Shown: one piece after another, positions 16,441-24,087 of the stretch
Layout: each line of letters opens with the position of its first letter
Position numbering within the stretch: position 1 is the stretch's first letter
Assembly: GCF_014648995.1 (NCBI RefSeq)
Contig: NZ_BMSE01000026.1
Span: 41,293-105,292, forward strand
Length of the DNA: 64,000 nucleotides
DNA from: Streptomyces massasporeus
GTDB taxonomy: Bacteria; Actinomycetota; Actinomycetes; Streptomycetales; Streptomycetaceae
Direction of reading: 5' to 3'
Translations under genes and position numbers: made by a program
The notes under the pieces: generated by a model
Databases searched by the model: none
Told to the model about the DNA's origin: nothing
The model's input: the letters and a program-made list of their open reading frames with translations, nothing else

Positions 16441-16908
16441 ATGTCCTGCTCCATGAACGGACCCGCCGTGTACGAACTCTCCTCAGCCCCCGCCTCATGG
16501 CGCATCGCGCTGCCGCACACCGCAGCGGCGGTGCCCGTGGCCCGCGCCCTGGTCCGTACGGCGCTGGCCGAGCTGGAGCACCGGGCGGACTGCGACACCG
16601 CGGAGCTGCTGACGGCGGAGCTGGTGGCGAACGCCGTGGAGCACACCACGGGCGAGACGCCGATAGAGCTGGTCGTGGAGCTGATGCCGTCGGGATGTCA
16701 GGTCGAGGTGCACGACACCGACCCGGCCCCGCCCGGCGACCTCACCCGTCCGGCCGGCGGGCCGCCCGACCCCTGGCAGGAGCACGGGCGCGGGCTGCTG
16801 CTGATCCGCGCCCTGAGCTCCTCCTGCGGGCACCGCCCGACCGAGTCCGGCAAGGCGGTCTGGTTCAGACTGCCTGTGGTTCCCGCTCAGCGGCGTTCGC
16901 CGGCGTGA
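16441..16908 (+). CDS. ATP-binding protein, anti-sigma-factor-type HATPase
   Basis: A 155-residue GHKL-fold protein like the serine-kinase anti-sigma factors (SpoIIAB/RsbW type) that abound in Streptomyces. The N box is ELLTAELVANAVEHTTGE, the D/G1 box is VEVHDTDPAPPG, and the G2 box is GRGLLLIRALSSSCG, ending SGKAVWFRLP. Two in-frame starts, ATG 16441 and ATG 16453, both lack an ideal ribosome site; the longer is given. No cognate sigma factor or antagonist lies beside it. Its 3' end overlaps the convergent permease gene by 44 bp, an unusual tail-to-tail overlap. Confidence 0.85.
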   Translation: MSCSMNGPAVYELSSAPASWRIALPHTAAAVPVARALVRTALAELEHRADCDTAELLTAELVANAVEHTTGETPIELVVELMPSGCQVEVHDTDPAPPGDLTRPAGGPPDPWQEHGRGLLLIRALSSSCGHRPTESGKAVWFRLPVVPAQRRSPA

Positions 16909-18301
16909 CCGCGGCGAGCCGGGAGTTCCTGCGCCCGTAGAGCAGGTACAGGGCGATCCCGACCAGCAGGAATCCCGCGAACTGGATCCAGGTCGTCGCG
17001 CCCGTCTCGTACATCAGGTACAGGCAGAAGCCGACGCCGAGCAGCGGGGTGACGGGGTAGAGCGGCACCCGGAAGGTGCGGGCGAGGTCCGGCTCGCGGC
17101 GGCGCAGGGCGATGACCGCGATGTTGACGACGGCCATGGTGGCGAGCGTGCCGATGGTGCACAGGTTGACCACGGCGTCCAGCGGGGCGAAGGCCGCGGG
17201 GAGCGCGAAGACGCCCGCCACGATCAGCGTGCCGGCGACCGGCGTGGAGGTCTTCGGCGACACCTTCTCGAAGACGCGCGGGATCAGCCCGTCGCGCGAC
17301 ATGGACAGCAGGATCCGCGTCTGGCCGTACATCACGGCGAGCACGACCGAGGCGATGGCGACGACCGCACCGAAGGCGATCACACCGCCGCCGACGGTGG
17401 AGCCGGTGACCTGGTTGACGACGTAGGACAGGGCCGCCGGACGGCCGCCGACCGCGTCGCCGCCGATGGCGCCGATCGCGGCGAGCGCGACCGCGCAGTA
17501 GAGCAGCGTGACCAGACCGATGCAGACGAGGATCGCCACGGGGATGTCCCGGCGCGGGTTCTTGGCCTCTTCACCGGCCGTGGTGATCGCGTCGAAGCCG
17601 ATGTACGAGAAGAAGGCGGCGGTGGTGCCCGCGCCGATGCCGGCGAGGCCGGTCGGCGAGAACGGGGTGAGGTTGCCGTCCTCGAACGCGGTGAAGCCGA
17701 TCGCGACGAAGGCCACCAGGACGGCGAGCTTCAGCACGGCCATCGCGGCCGTGGCCCGGGCGCTCTCGCGCACGCCGCGCACCAAGAGGACGGCGGCCAT
17801 GGCGATGACGATCACGGCCGGGAGGTTGACGACCCCGCCGTCGCCCGGCCCGGCCGACAGGGCCGTGGGCAGGTGCACTCCGACGACGCTGTCGAGCAGC
17901 TCGTTGACGTACTGGCTCCAGCCGACCGCCACCGCGGACACCGACACGCCGTACTCCAGCAGCAGGCACCAGCCGACGAGGAAGGCCGTGCCCTCGCCGA
18001 GACCGGCGTAGGCGAAGGAGTACGAGGAGCCGGAGACCGGGATCGCGCCGCCCAGCTCGGCGAAGGCGAACGCGGTGAAGATGCAGGTGATCGCGGCGAG
18101 GAGGAAGGAGACGACCACGGCCGGGCCGGCCTGGGCGACCGAGTCGGACAGTCCGACGAAGATGCCGGTGCCGACGATCGCGCCGACGCCGAAGCAGACC
18201 AGCTGGAAGAGACCCATCGTGCGCTTCAGACCGTGACCCTCACGGTCGGCGCCCGACTCCGCCACGAGAAGGGCGGGGGGCTTGATACGGGGAGCGGGCA
18301 T
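16865..18301 (-). CDS. APC-superfamily amino acid permease (CAT-like)
   Basis: A 478-residue membrane transporter with about twelve helices, of the APC superfamily and closest in pattern to cationic amino acid transporters. Signatures: FGVGAIVGTGIFVGLS in TM1, AFAFAELGGAIPVSGSSYSFAYAGLGE in TM3, FFSYIGFDAITTAGEEAKNPRRDIP in TM6 and QTRILLSMSRDGLIP. It lies downstream of arginine deiminase and ornithine carbamoyltransferase on the same strand (103-bp gap), so arginine/ornithine transport in place of ArcD is plausible. Substrate cannot be fixed from sequence. The gene ends inside the coding region of the convergent HATPase gene. Confidence 0.9.
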   Translation of the reverse strand: MPAPRIKPPALLVAESGADREGHGLKRTMGLFQLVCFGVGAIVGTGIFVGLSDSVAQAGPAVVVSFLLAAITCIFTAFAFAELGGAIPVSGSSYSFAYAGLGEGTAFLVGWCLLLEYGVSVSAVAVGWSQYVNELLDSVVGVHLPTALSAGPGDGGVVNLPAVIVIAMAAVLLVRGVRESARATAAMAVLKLAVLVAFVAIGFTAFEDGNLTPFSPTGLAGIGAGTTAAFFSYIGFDAITTAGEEAKNPRRDIPVAILVCIGLVTLLYCAVALAAIGAIGGDAVGGRPAALSYVVNQVTGSTVGGGVIAFGAVVAIASVVLAVMYGQTRILLSMSRDGLIPRVFEKVSPKTSTPVAGTLIVAGVFALPAAFAPLDAVVNLCTIGTLATMAVVNIAVIALRRREPDLARTFRVPLYPVTPLLGVGFCLYLMYETGATTWIQFAGFLLVGIALYLLYGRRNSRLAAVTPANAAEREPQAV

Positions 18302-18404
18302 GCGGGTGGTGCTCGTTTCTGGTGGTGCGGGAGTGCGACGGGTTCGTCGCGCGGCGGCCGCGGAGGAGGGGTGGTTCCGGGCCGCCGGTCAGCATAAGGC
18401 CTGT

Positions 18405-19412
18405 TCAGGCGAGGGTTGCCACCATGACCGCCTTGATGGTGTGCATCCGGTTCTCCGCCTCGTCGAAGACGACCGAGTGGGCCGACTCGAAGACCTCGTC
18501 GGAGACCTCCAAGTAGTCCAGGCCGTAGGCCGCGTGGATCTCCTGGCCGACCTTGGTGCCGAGGTCGTGGAAGGCGGGCAGGCAGTGCAGGAACTTCACG
18601 TCCGGGTTGCCCGTGGCGCGCAGGACGTCCATGGTCACCGCGTAGGGGGCGAGGGCGGTGATGCGCTCGGCCCAGACCTCCTTCGGCTCGCCCATCGAGA
18701 CCCAGACGTCCGTGGCGACGAAGTCGGCACCGCGGACGCCCTCGTCCACGGTCTCGGTGAGCGTGATGCGGGCGCCGCTGGTCGCGGCGAGAGCGCGGGC
18801 CCGGTCGACGATCTCCTCGGCGGGCCAGTACGCCTTCGGCGCGACGATCCGTACGTCCATGCCGAGCAGGGCGCCGGTGACCAGGTAGGAGTTGCCCATG
18901 TTGAAGCGGGCGTCCCCCAGGTAGGCGAAGGCGACCTCGGTCAGCGGCTTGGCGCAGTGCTCGGTCATGGTCAGCACGTCGGCGAGCATCTGGGTGGGGT
19001 GCCAGTCGTCGGTGAGCCCGTTGTAGACGGGCACCCCGGCGTGCGCCGCCAGCTCCTCCACCTTCTGCTGGCTGTCGCCCCGGTACTCGATCGCGTCGTA
19101 CATCCGGCCCAGCACCCGCGCGGTGTCCTTGACCGACTCCTTGTGCCCTATCTGGGAGCCGGAGGGGTCGAGGTACGTGGTCGAGGCGCCCTGATTGACG
19201 GCCGCGACCTCGAACGCGCAGCGGGTGCGGGTGGAGGTCTTCTCGAAGATCAGCGCGATGTTCCGGCCCTGGAGGTACCGGGGCTCGATCCCGCCCCTCT
19301 TGGCGGCCTTCAGGTCGGCGGCCAGCTCGACCAGACCGCGGAACTCCTCCGCGGTGAAGTCCAGCTCCTTGAGGAGATGGCGGCCGGCGAGGGCGGTCGG
19401 GACAGTCGCCAT
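18405..19412 (-). CDS. arcB: Ornithine carbamoyltransferase
   Basis: A 335-residue cytoplasmic transcarbamylase interconverting ornithine plus carbamoyl phosphate with citrulline. It has the carbamoyl-phosphate site KTSTRTRCAFE, DDWHPTQML, the ornithine site region DVWVSMGE and the catalytic HCLPAFHD. Placement 60 bp after arginine deiminase on the same strand argues for the catabolic (ArcB) direction, phosphorolysing citrulline, although an anabolic ArgF role cannot be excluded. No carbamate kinase gene is in the window, so ATP recovery would need a kinase elsewhere. The ATG at 19412 is clear. Confidence 0.93.
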   Translation of the reverse strand: MATVPTALAGRHLLKELDFTAEEFRGLVELAADLKAAKRGGIEPRYLQGRNIALIFEKTSTRTRCAFEVAAVNQGASTTYLDPSGSQIGHKESVKDTARVLGRMYDAIEYRGDSQQKVEELAAHAGVPVYNGLTDDWHPTQMLADVLTMTEHCAKPLTEVAFAYLGDARFNMGNSYLVTGALLGMDVRIVAPKAYWPAEEIVDRARALAATSGARITLTETVDEGVRGADFVATDVWVSMGEPKEVWAERITALAPYAVTMDVLRATGNPDVKFLHCLPAFHDLGTKVGQEIHAAYGLDYLEVSDEVFESAHSVVFDEAENRMHTIKAVMVATLA

Positions 19413-19441
19413 GAGGGCACTCCAGGGATACGGTGACGGGG

Positions 19442-19479
19442 ATGCTGGAATACTATACGAGCTCCAGCATGCCTATACG
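19442..19479 (-). promoter_or_regulatory. Regulatory-looking repeats between arcA and arcB
   Basis: ATGCTGGA (19442-19449) and TCCAGCAT (19463-19470) form an 8-bp inverted repeat. CTATACG occurs twice exactly 20 bp apart (19453-19459, 19473-19479). On the minus strand a TATAGT/TAGTAT -10-like element lies inside. This could be a processing or attenuation hairpin, an internal arcB promoter, or an ArgR site (the GCATGCC core vaguely recalls Streptomyces ARG boxes). None is proven. Confidence 0.35.
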
Positions 19480-20696
19480 GGATCGCGTTCGACCGGGCAG
19501 CTCATGCACCGTGGGCCGCCCCTGCCCCGGCCCAGTTCGCTGCCCGGGATCTCTATCACCTCGATGCCCTGTTTGCGCAGGTGGGTGTTGGTGGTGGAGT
19601 TCCGTTCGTAGGCGACCACGACCCCGGGTTCGACGGCGAGGACGTTACAGCCGTCGTCCCACTGCTCGCGCTCGGCCGCGTGCACGTCCTGGGTGGCGGT
19701 CAGCACACGGATCTGGTTCAGGCCGAGAGCGGCGGCGATCGCGCGGTGCATGTGCTCCGGCGGATGGTCGGTGACCTTCAGCTCCTTCTCGCCGACGCCC
19801 GGCTCGATGGTGTACGAGCGGAGCATGCCGAGGCCCGCGTACTGGGTGAAGGTGTCGCCGTCGACCATCGTCATCACGGTGTCGAGGTGCATGAAGGCAC
19901 GCCGCTTGGGCATGTCGAGGGCCACGATCGTCTCGGCGGACCCGGCGGCGAACAGCTTGTGCGCGAGCATCTCCACGGCCTGCGGGGTGGTGCGCTCGCT
20001 CATGCCGATGAGCACCGCCCCGTTGCCGATGACGAGCACGTCCCCGCCCTCGATCGTGGACGGGTAGTCGCTCTGCCCCTCGGACCACTCGTGGAAGGTC
20101 TCGTCGCGGAACAGCGGGTGGTGCCGGTAGATCGCCTCGAAGTGCACGGTCTCGCGCTGCCGGGCGGGCCAGCGCATGGCGTTGATGGACACGCCGTCGT
20201 AGATCCAGGCGGAGGTGTCGCGGGTGAAGAGGTGGTTGGGCAGGGGGCCCAGCAGGAAGTCGTCCAGTTCCATGACGTGGAAGCGCACGGAGGTCGGCTC
20301 CGGGTGCACGTCGAGGAACTCGCGTTTCGTCATGCCGCCGATCAGGACCTCGGCCAGCTCCGGGGCGGGCATGTTCTCGAAGGCGGCTCTGAGCGGGTCG
20401 GTGGCCAGCGGGCCGTACTCCTTCTCGTCGAAGACCCGCTCCAGGACGAGGGATCTGGCCGCCGGGACCTCGAGCGTCTCGGCCAGCAGGTCACCGAAGA
20501 GGTGGACGTCGACGCCGCGGTCGCGCAGCACGTCGGCGAACCCGTCGTGCTCGGCGCGGGCCCTGCGCACCCACAGCACGTCGTCGAAGAGCAGCGAGGT
20601 CTTGTTGCTGGGGGTGAGCCTTTTGAGCTCGAGATCGGGCCGGTGCAGGATGACGCGGCGCAGCCGCCCGGCCTCGGAGTGGACGTGGTATGCCAT
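19473..20696 (-). CDS. arcA: Arginine deiminase
   Basis: A 407-residue guanidino-group hydrolase converting arginine to citrulline and ammonia, first step of the arginine deiminase pathway. Hallmarks are LILHRPDLELKRLTPSN-like N-terminus, the FTRDTSAWI motif, GGDVLVIG, HLDTVMTMVD with the catalytic His/Asp, and the C-terminal nucleophile Cys in RCMSCPVERDPV. The length is typical. The ATG at 20696 matches family N-termini (MAYHVHSE), though its ribosome site is very close; an in-frame ATG further upstream would add a non-conserved tail. It leads an arcA-arcB-permease run on the minus strand. Confidence 0.94.
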   Translation of the reverse strand: MAYHVHSEAGRLRRVILHRPDLELKRLTPSNKTSLLFDDVLWVRRARAEHDGFADVLRDRGVDVHLFGDLLAETLEVPAARSLVLERVFDEKEYGPLATDPLRAAFENMPAPELAEVLIGGMTKREFLDVHPEPTSVRFHVMELDDFLLGPLPNHLFTRDTSAWIYDGVSINAMRWPARQRETVHFEAIYRHHPLFRDETFHEWSEGQSDYPSTIEGGDVLVIGNGAVLIGMSERTTPQAVEMLAHKLFAAGSAETIVALDMPKRRAFMHLDTVMTMVDGDTFTQYAGLGMLRSYTIEPGVGEKELKVTDHPPEHMHRAIAAALGLNQIRVLTATQDVHAAEREQWDDGCNVLAVEPGVVVAYERNSTTNTHLRKQGIEVIEIPGSELGRGRGGPRCMSCPVERDPV

Positions 20697-20795
20697 GCCT
20701 CCATCCTGACCATCGGAGGGCGTATTGACGCGCTCCTCGACCGTTTCCATGACGGCCAGTTCTCGTCGCACCGACGACAAGCGGCGGGACCGGCC

Positions 20796-22538
20796 TCACA
20801 CCCGGGGCGACGGCTCCAGCAGTTCCTCGGGCCGGGCCAGCATCCGGCGGGCGGCCCGGCCCGGTTCCAGGATCGTCCGGGCGACGATCCAGCCCGCGAG
20901 GGCATGCGGCTCGGCCGGGGCGTCGGCCAAGGCGTCGGCGTACCGGACGAGCGCGGCGGTCGCCTCCCCGGCGGCGAGGTGCTCGTCGGCGGTGCGCGGG
21001 ACGGCGGAGCGGGTCGCGAAGGCGTGGGTGCGCAGGTCCGGCCAGACGGAGCGGTCGCGCCGGAAGCGGAGGTCGGACGGGTCGGCGGCCGGGGCGGGCA
21101 CGACGTTGCGCAGCCGCCACTCGGTGCGGTGCAGAGCGGCGGCGGTGCGGGCACGGGCCAGTGCGGCCGGCGGGACGTCCTCCCGCAGCCAGCCGTCCAG
21201 GGTGCGGGCGAGTCCTGACACGAGGGCGCGGCCCTCGACGGTCAGACGGCCGCTGGTCAGCAGGGTGCGCACGGCCAGGCGGCTCTGCAGGCGGCGCAGG
21301 GCGAAGAAGTAGCCGGCGCGCTCCACCGCATCGGCGCCCTGCGCATGGACGCTCTGCGCATCGGCGCAGTGCGCGTCGGCACTCTGCGCGTCTGCCAGCC
21401 GGTCCCGCCAGAAGCCCGCGACCCCGGTGAAGGCGTAGGCGCCGTGCAGCAGGCCGGTGAGGTGGCGGGGGTCGGTGCGCCAGGGGGCGTAGTAGCGCTC
21501 GGCGCGGTCGTCGTCCAGCAGCGGGAACAGGTGCAGCAGGGCGGCCAGTTTGCTGTGCTGGAGCTCGTGCACCAGGGTTTCGGCGAGGGCGAGCGCGGAG
21601 GCCGGGCGGACGATGAGCATGCCGCCGAAGGAGTCTCCGCTGGAGGCCGACACCTGGACGAAGGGCAGCGGGGGCGGGCTGACCCCGGTGCGCCCGAAGG
21701 GCACGATCGCCCGGATCATGGCGGGGTGAACCCGCCCCGGGCCGGGCGTGGCCGGGCGGGTCAGGATCCGCGCGGCCTCGCCGAACAACCGCTGCCACTC
21801 CCGCGCCTCGTCCTCGTCGAGCCGGGCGGGAGGCAGGTGGTCGTCGAGATCGCGATAGGGGTCGAGGTCTTCGAGCACCACGGCGACCGGGGCCGTGCCG
21901 TCGGGGCCGTCGTGGGTGAGGGTCCGCAGCGCGAGCCAGGTGCCCCTGTCGGTGTCGCCACGCCGGCCCAGCGGACGGCAGGTCACCCGCACCGAGCCGG
22001 TCGTGCGGCCCGGCCCGGTGACCGTCAGCTCTCCCCCGGCCGTCGTGGCCCGGCCGACCGTCAATCCCTCCTGCGCCCCGGGGAGCCGGACCATGCCGAG
22101 ACCGGGCAGCGGCAACCGCCCGTCGGTGAGGGGTACGTCGAAGGCCGTCTCCGTGCCCGCGTGCAGGGACGCCGAGAGGGCGAGCGCACTGAAATGGCCC
22201 GCTTCCGCCCAGAGCGGCGGCCCGGCGGCCGTGCCGTGGACCCGGCGCAGCATGTGGGAGATCCAGCCGCCGGTCGGCGGGGCCAGCAGCAGCCGTTCGA
22301 CCGGCTCGGGCGACTCCTCGGCCGCCTCCTTGAGCACCCGCCAGGCCTCGGCGACCGGGGTGAGGGGGGTGGGCAGGGCGTCGAGGTGACCGAGGAGGGT
22401 GCGCAGCAGCAGCAACCGCCGTGCCCGTTCTGCTCGTTCGAGGAAGGCGACGGCCGCTGCCGAGCCGCCTCCGGCGGCCAGCTCCGCGAAGAGCCGGTCC
22501 GGCATGCGGAAGGGAGCGAGGTGCTGCTCGCTGGTCAT
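20796..22538 (-). CDS. HExxH motif-containing putative peptide-modification enzyme
   Basis: A 580-residue protein carrying LVHELQHSK (HELQH, residues 324-328) in a context (SFGGMLIVRPASALALAETLVHELQHSKLAAL region) typical of the HExxH family associated with FxSxx-COOH and related RiPP systems. Some members of that wider family act as 2-oxoglutarate/iron peptide beta-hydroxylases rather than proteases. The two His plus downstream acidic residues would bind metal. A short repeat (ADAQS/ADAHC/ADAQS/VHAQG, about residues 383-402) looks like an inserted surface loop. It lies 93 bp after a 76-codon peptide gene that is the natural candidate substrate. No radical SAM partner (FxsB) is in the window. 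Family call is firm; chemistry is inferred. Confidence 0.85.
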   Translation of the reverse strand: MTSEQHLAPFRMPDRLFAELAAGGGSAAAVAFLERAERARRLLLLRTLLGHLDALPTPLTPVAEAWRVLKEAAEESPEPVERLLLAPPTGGWISHMLRRVHGTAAGPPLWAEAGHFSALALSASLHAGTETAFDVPLTDGRLPLPGLGMVRLPGAQEGLTVGRATTAGGELTVTGPGRTTGSVRVTCRPLGRRGDTDRGTWLALRTLTHDGPDGTAPVAVVLEDLDPYRDLDDHLPPARLDEDEAREWQRLFGEAARILTRPATPGPGRVHPAMIRAIVPFGRTGVSPPPLPFVQVSASSGDSFGGMLIVRPASALALAETLVHELQHSKLAALLHLFPLLDDDRAERYYAPWRTDPRHLTGLLHGAYAFTGVAGFWRDRLADAQSADAHCADAQSVHAQGADAVERAGYFFALRRLQSRLAVRTLLTSGRLTVEGRALVSGLARTLDGWLREDVPPAALARARTAAALHRTEWRLRNVVPAPAADPSDLRFRRDRSVWPDLRTHAFATRSAVPRTADEHLAAGEATAALVRYADALADAPAEPHALAGWIVARTILEPGRAARRMLARPEELLEPSPRV

Positions 22539-22631
22539 CGTCGCGGACCTCCGGTCTGTTGGCGGACATGCACAGGGCCCGGTGCGCGTGCGGGTGTCGC
22601 ACCGGGGCTCTGCCGTCGGGACGGTCGGCGG

Positions 22632-22862
22632 CTAGTCGGCTCGGGCGCCCGAGCCCTCACCGCTCCTCATGCTGCTGCGGGCGCGCAGTACCTCGGTCAG
22701 CAGGCGCGTGCCGGGAGGCAGGGCGGGGAGACGGTCCACGGCACTGAGGGGCAGCGCCGCGAGGTCCGCCAGATCGGATTCCCAGACGTCGGTCCCCGCC
22801 GTGGCAACGGCCGGTTCAGGTGCGGCGGCTCCGGCGTGGTGCAGAGCGGGCGGCTGGTCCAA
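22632..22862 (-). CDS. Candidate ribosomal precursor peptide beside the HExxH enzyme
   Basis: A 76-residue acidic/hydrophobic peptide with no Cys. The middle, DLADLAALPLSAVDRLPALP, followed by GTRLLTEVLRARSS, resembles the leader helix of FxSxx-COOH precursor peptides (DLxxLxxLPLxxLxxLP). It lacks the C-terminal F-x-S-x-x and ends SGEGSGARAD instead. The gene precedes the HExxH enzyme gene on the same strand and follows the caspase-like gene by 100 bp. It may be the substrate of the HExxH enzyme, possibly modified at the terminal Asp, or a degenerate precursor. The start ATG at 22862 has only a moderate ribosome site. Coding status is supported by codon pattern and context, not by homology I can test. 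Confidence 0.6.
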   Translation of the reverse strand: MDQPPALHHAGAAAPEPAVATAGTDVWESDLADLAALPLSAVDRLPALPPGTRLLTEVLRARSSMRSGEGSGARAD

Positions 22863-22962
22863 GATGCTCCCCCTTCTCGCACGGTGGCACGCGATGCCCC
22901 GTGTCTATCCATCATGGCCAATACCCCCCGGGGCGAAAACCGTACGATCACGCCACTGATCA

Positions 22963-24087
22963 TCACCGGTCACGCCGAGGCGGCGACGTGGTCGCCAACT
23001 CGTGTATCGCGGCTGAGAGTTCTCTTTTCAGAGCCGGATCGTCGTCGAGGGACACCACGGCGTCGAACAGGTCCCACAGTGCCTCCGGGGACCGCCGGGC
23101 GAGCCCGCCGAGGATGTTGACGACGTCGGTGCGTGCCTTGCTGTGGCGGCGGAGCACTGCCGTGACACGGGGGTTCAGCGCGGCAACGACTGACTGCCGC
23201 TCGTCCGGGTCGTGCATCAAGGGGTAGGCGAGGAGGGCCTCCACCGCCCGCAGCATCGCCGTGAGGGGGCGCTGCGCGGCGGGCGGTCCGGCCGGGGGCA
23301 GGGTTTCGGTGCGGTCGGGGCCCTGGAGCCGGATCTCGGGATGCTGAAGAGTACGGCCCTCGTCCCTGAGGGCCGCGATGCGCTCCCGAACGGCCGGAAA
23401 CAGTTCCTCCGGATCGGGCGGCGCGGGCAGCACGGCGGCCCGGTCGGCCAGCAGACCGAGCAGAACGTCGGAGAACAGGCCGGTCGCGCGGACGGGGTCG
23501 TTGACCGCCGCCCTGCCCCGGCCGGCGGCGCGCAGCACGGTCTGCCGGTGGGCATGGCCGGGCCGGCCCACGGGCAGCGCGTCGGCGGGCAGGGCCTCCC
23601 GGAAGGCGAGGTCCTCCTCGAACGTCTCGCAGGCGTCCACGATCCACATCTGCTCGCGCAGTCCCGGCACGGCGTCCCCCGAGTACCGGGCGAGCGCGGA
23701 GTCCAGGTCGATGCCCACCTTGTCGGCGACGCCGGCGTCCGCGCAGAACAGCCGCAGCCGACCGGCCCGGTCCAGCACACCGTGGCCGCCCCACCACACC
23801 CACAGCACATCGCCCTCGGCGAGGGAGAGTTCGCGGACGAGGACCCGGCGCAGGGTCGCCCGGTCCGCACGCCCGTACGGGACCTGCGGGTCGTACGACG
23901 GCAAAGGTGCCAGGTGCAGCCGCAGTTGAGATCCCGGTACCCCGGCGTCCCGCAGCAATCGCCGGAACCGTACGGCGTCCCGGGCGGGCCCGGGCAGGCG
24001 CCAGGCGTCGCCGGCCTCGTACGCCTCGATTCCGACGATCAGGGCGTGCACCCGGGCGGGGTCGACGGGCGGCGTCGGGGTGGTCAC
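22963..24087 (-). CDS. Caspase-like protease with C-terminal effector-associated-type domain
   Basis: A 374-residue protein. Residues 12-215 form a caspase/peptidase C14 domain: HALIVGIEAYEAG opens the fold, the catalytic His is in WVWWGGHGVLD (H102) and the catalytic Cys in WIVDACETF (C153). After a Pro/Glu-rich linker, residues about 278-346 form a small helical domain (TAMLRAVEALLAYPLMHDPD, VLRRHSKARTDVVNILGGLA) like the effector-associated domains that recruit proteases in bacterial conflict systems. A similar domain opens the VMAP-like protein at 32543. The GTG start at 24087 overlaps the alpha/beta hydrolase stop by 4 nt. A cytosolic suicide or processing protease is the likely role; cleavage specificity is unknown. 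Confidence 0.85.
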   Translation of the reverse strand: MTTPTPPVDPARVHALIVGIEAYEAGDAWRLPGPARDAVRFRRLLRDAGVPGSQLRLHLAPLPSYDPQVPYGRADRATLRRVLVRELSLAEGDVLWVWWGGHGVLDRAGRLRLFCADAGVADKVGIDLDSALARYSGDAVPGLREQMWIVDACETFEEDLAFREALPADALPVGRPGHAHRQTVLRAAGRGRAAVNDPVRATGLFSDVLLGLLADRAAVLPAPPDPEELFPAVRERIAALRDEGRTLQHPEIRLQGPDRTETLPPAGPPAAQRPLTAMLRAVEALLAYPLMHDPDERQSVVAALNPRVTAVLRRHSKARTDVVNILGGLARRSPEALWDLFDAVVSLDDDPALKRELSAAIHELATTSPPRRDR

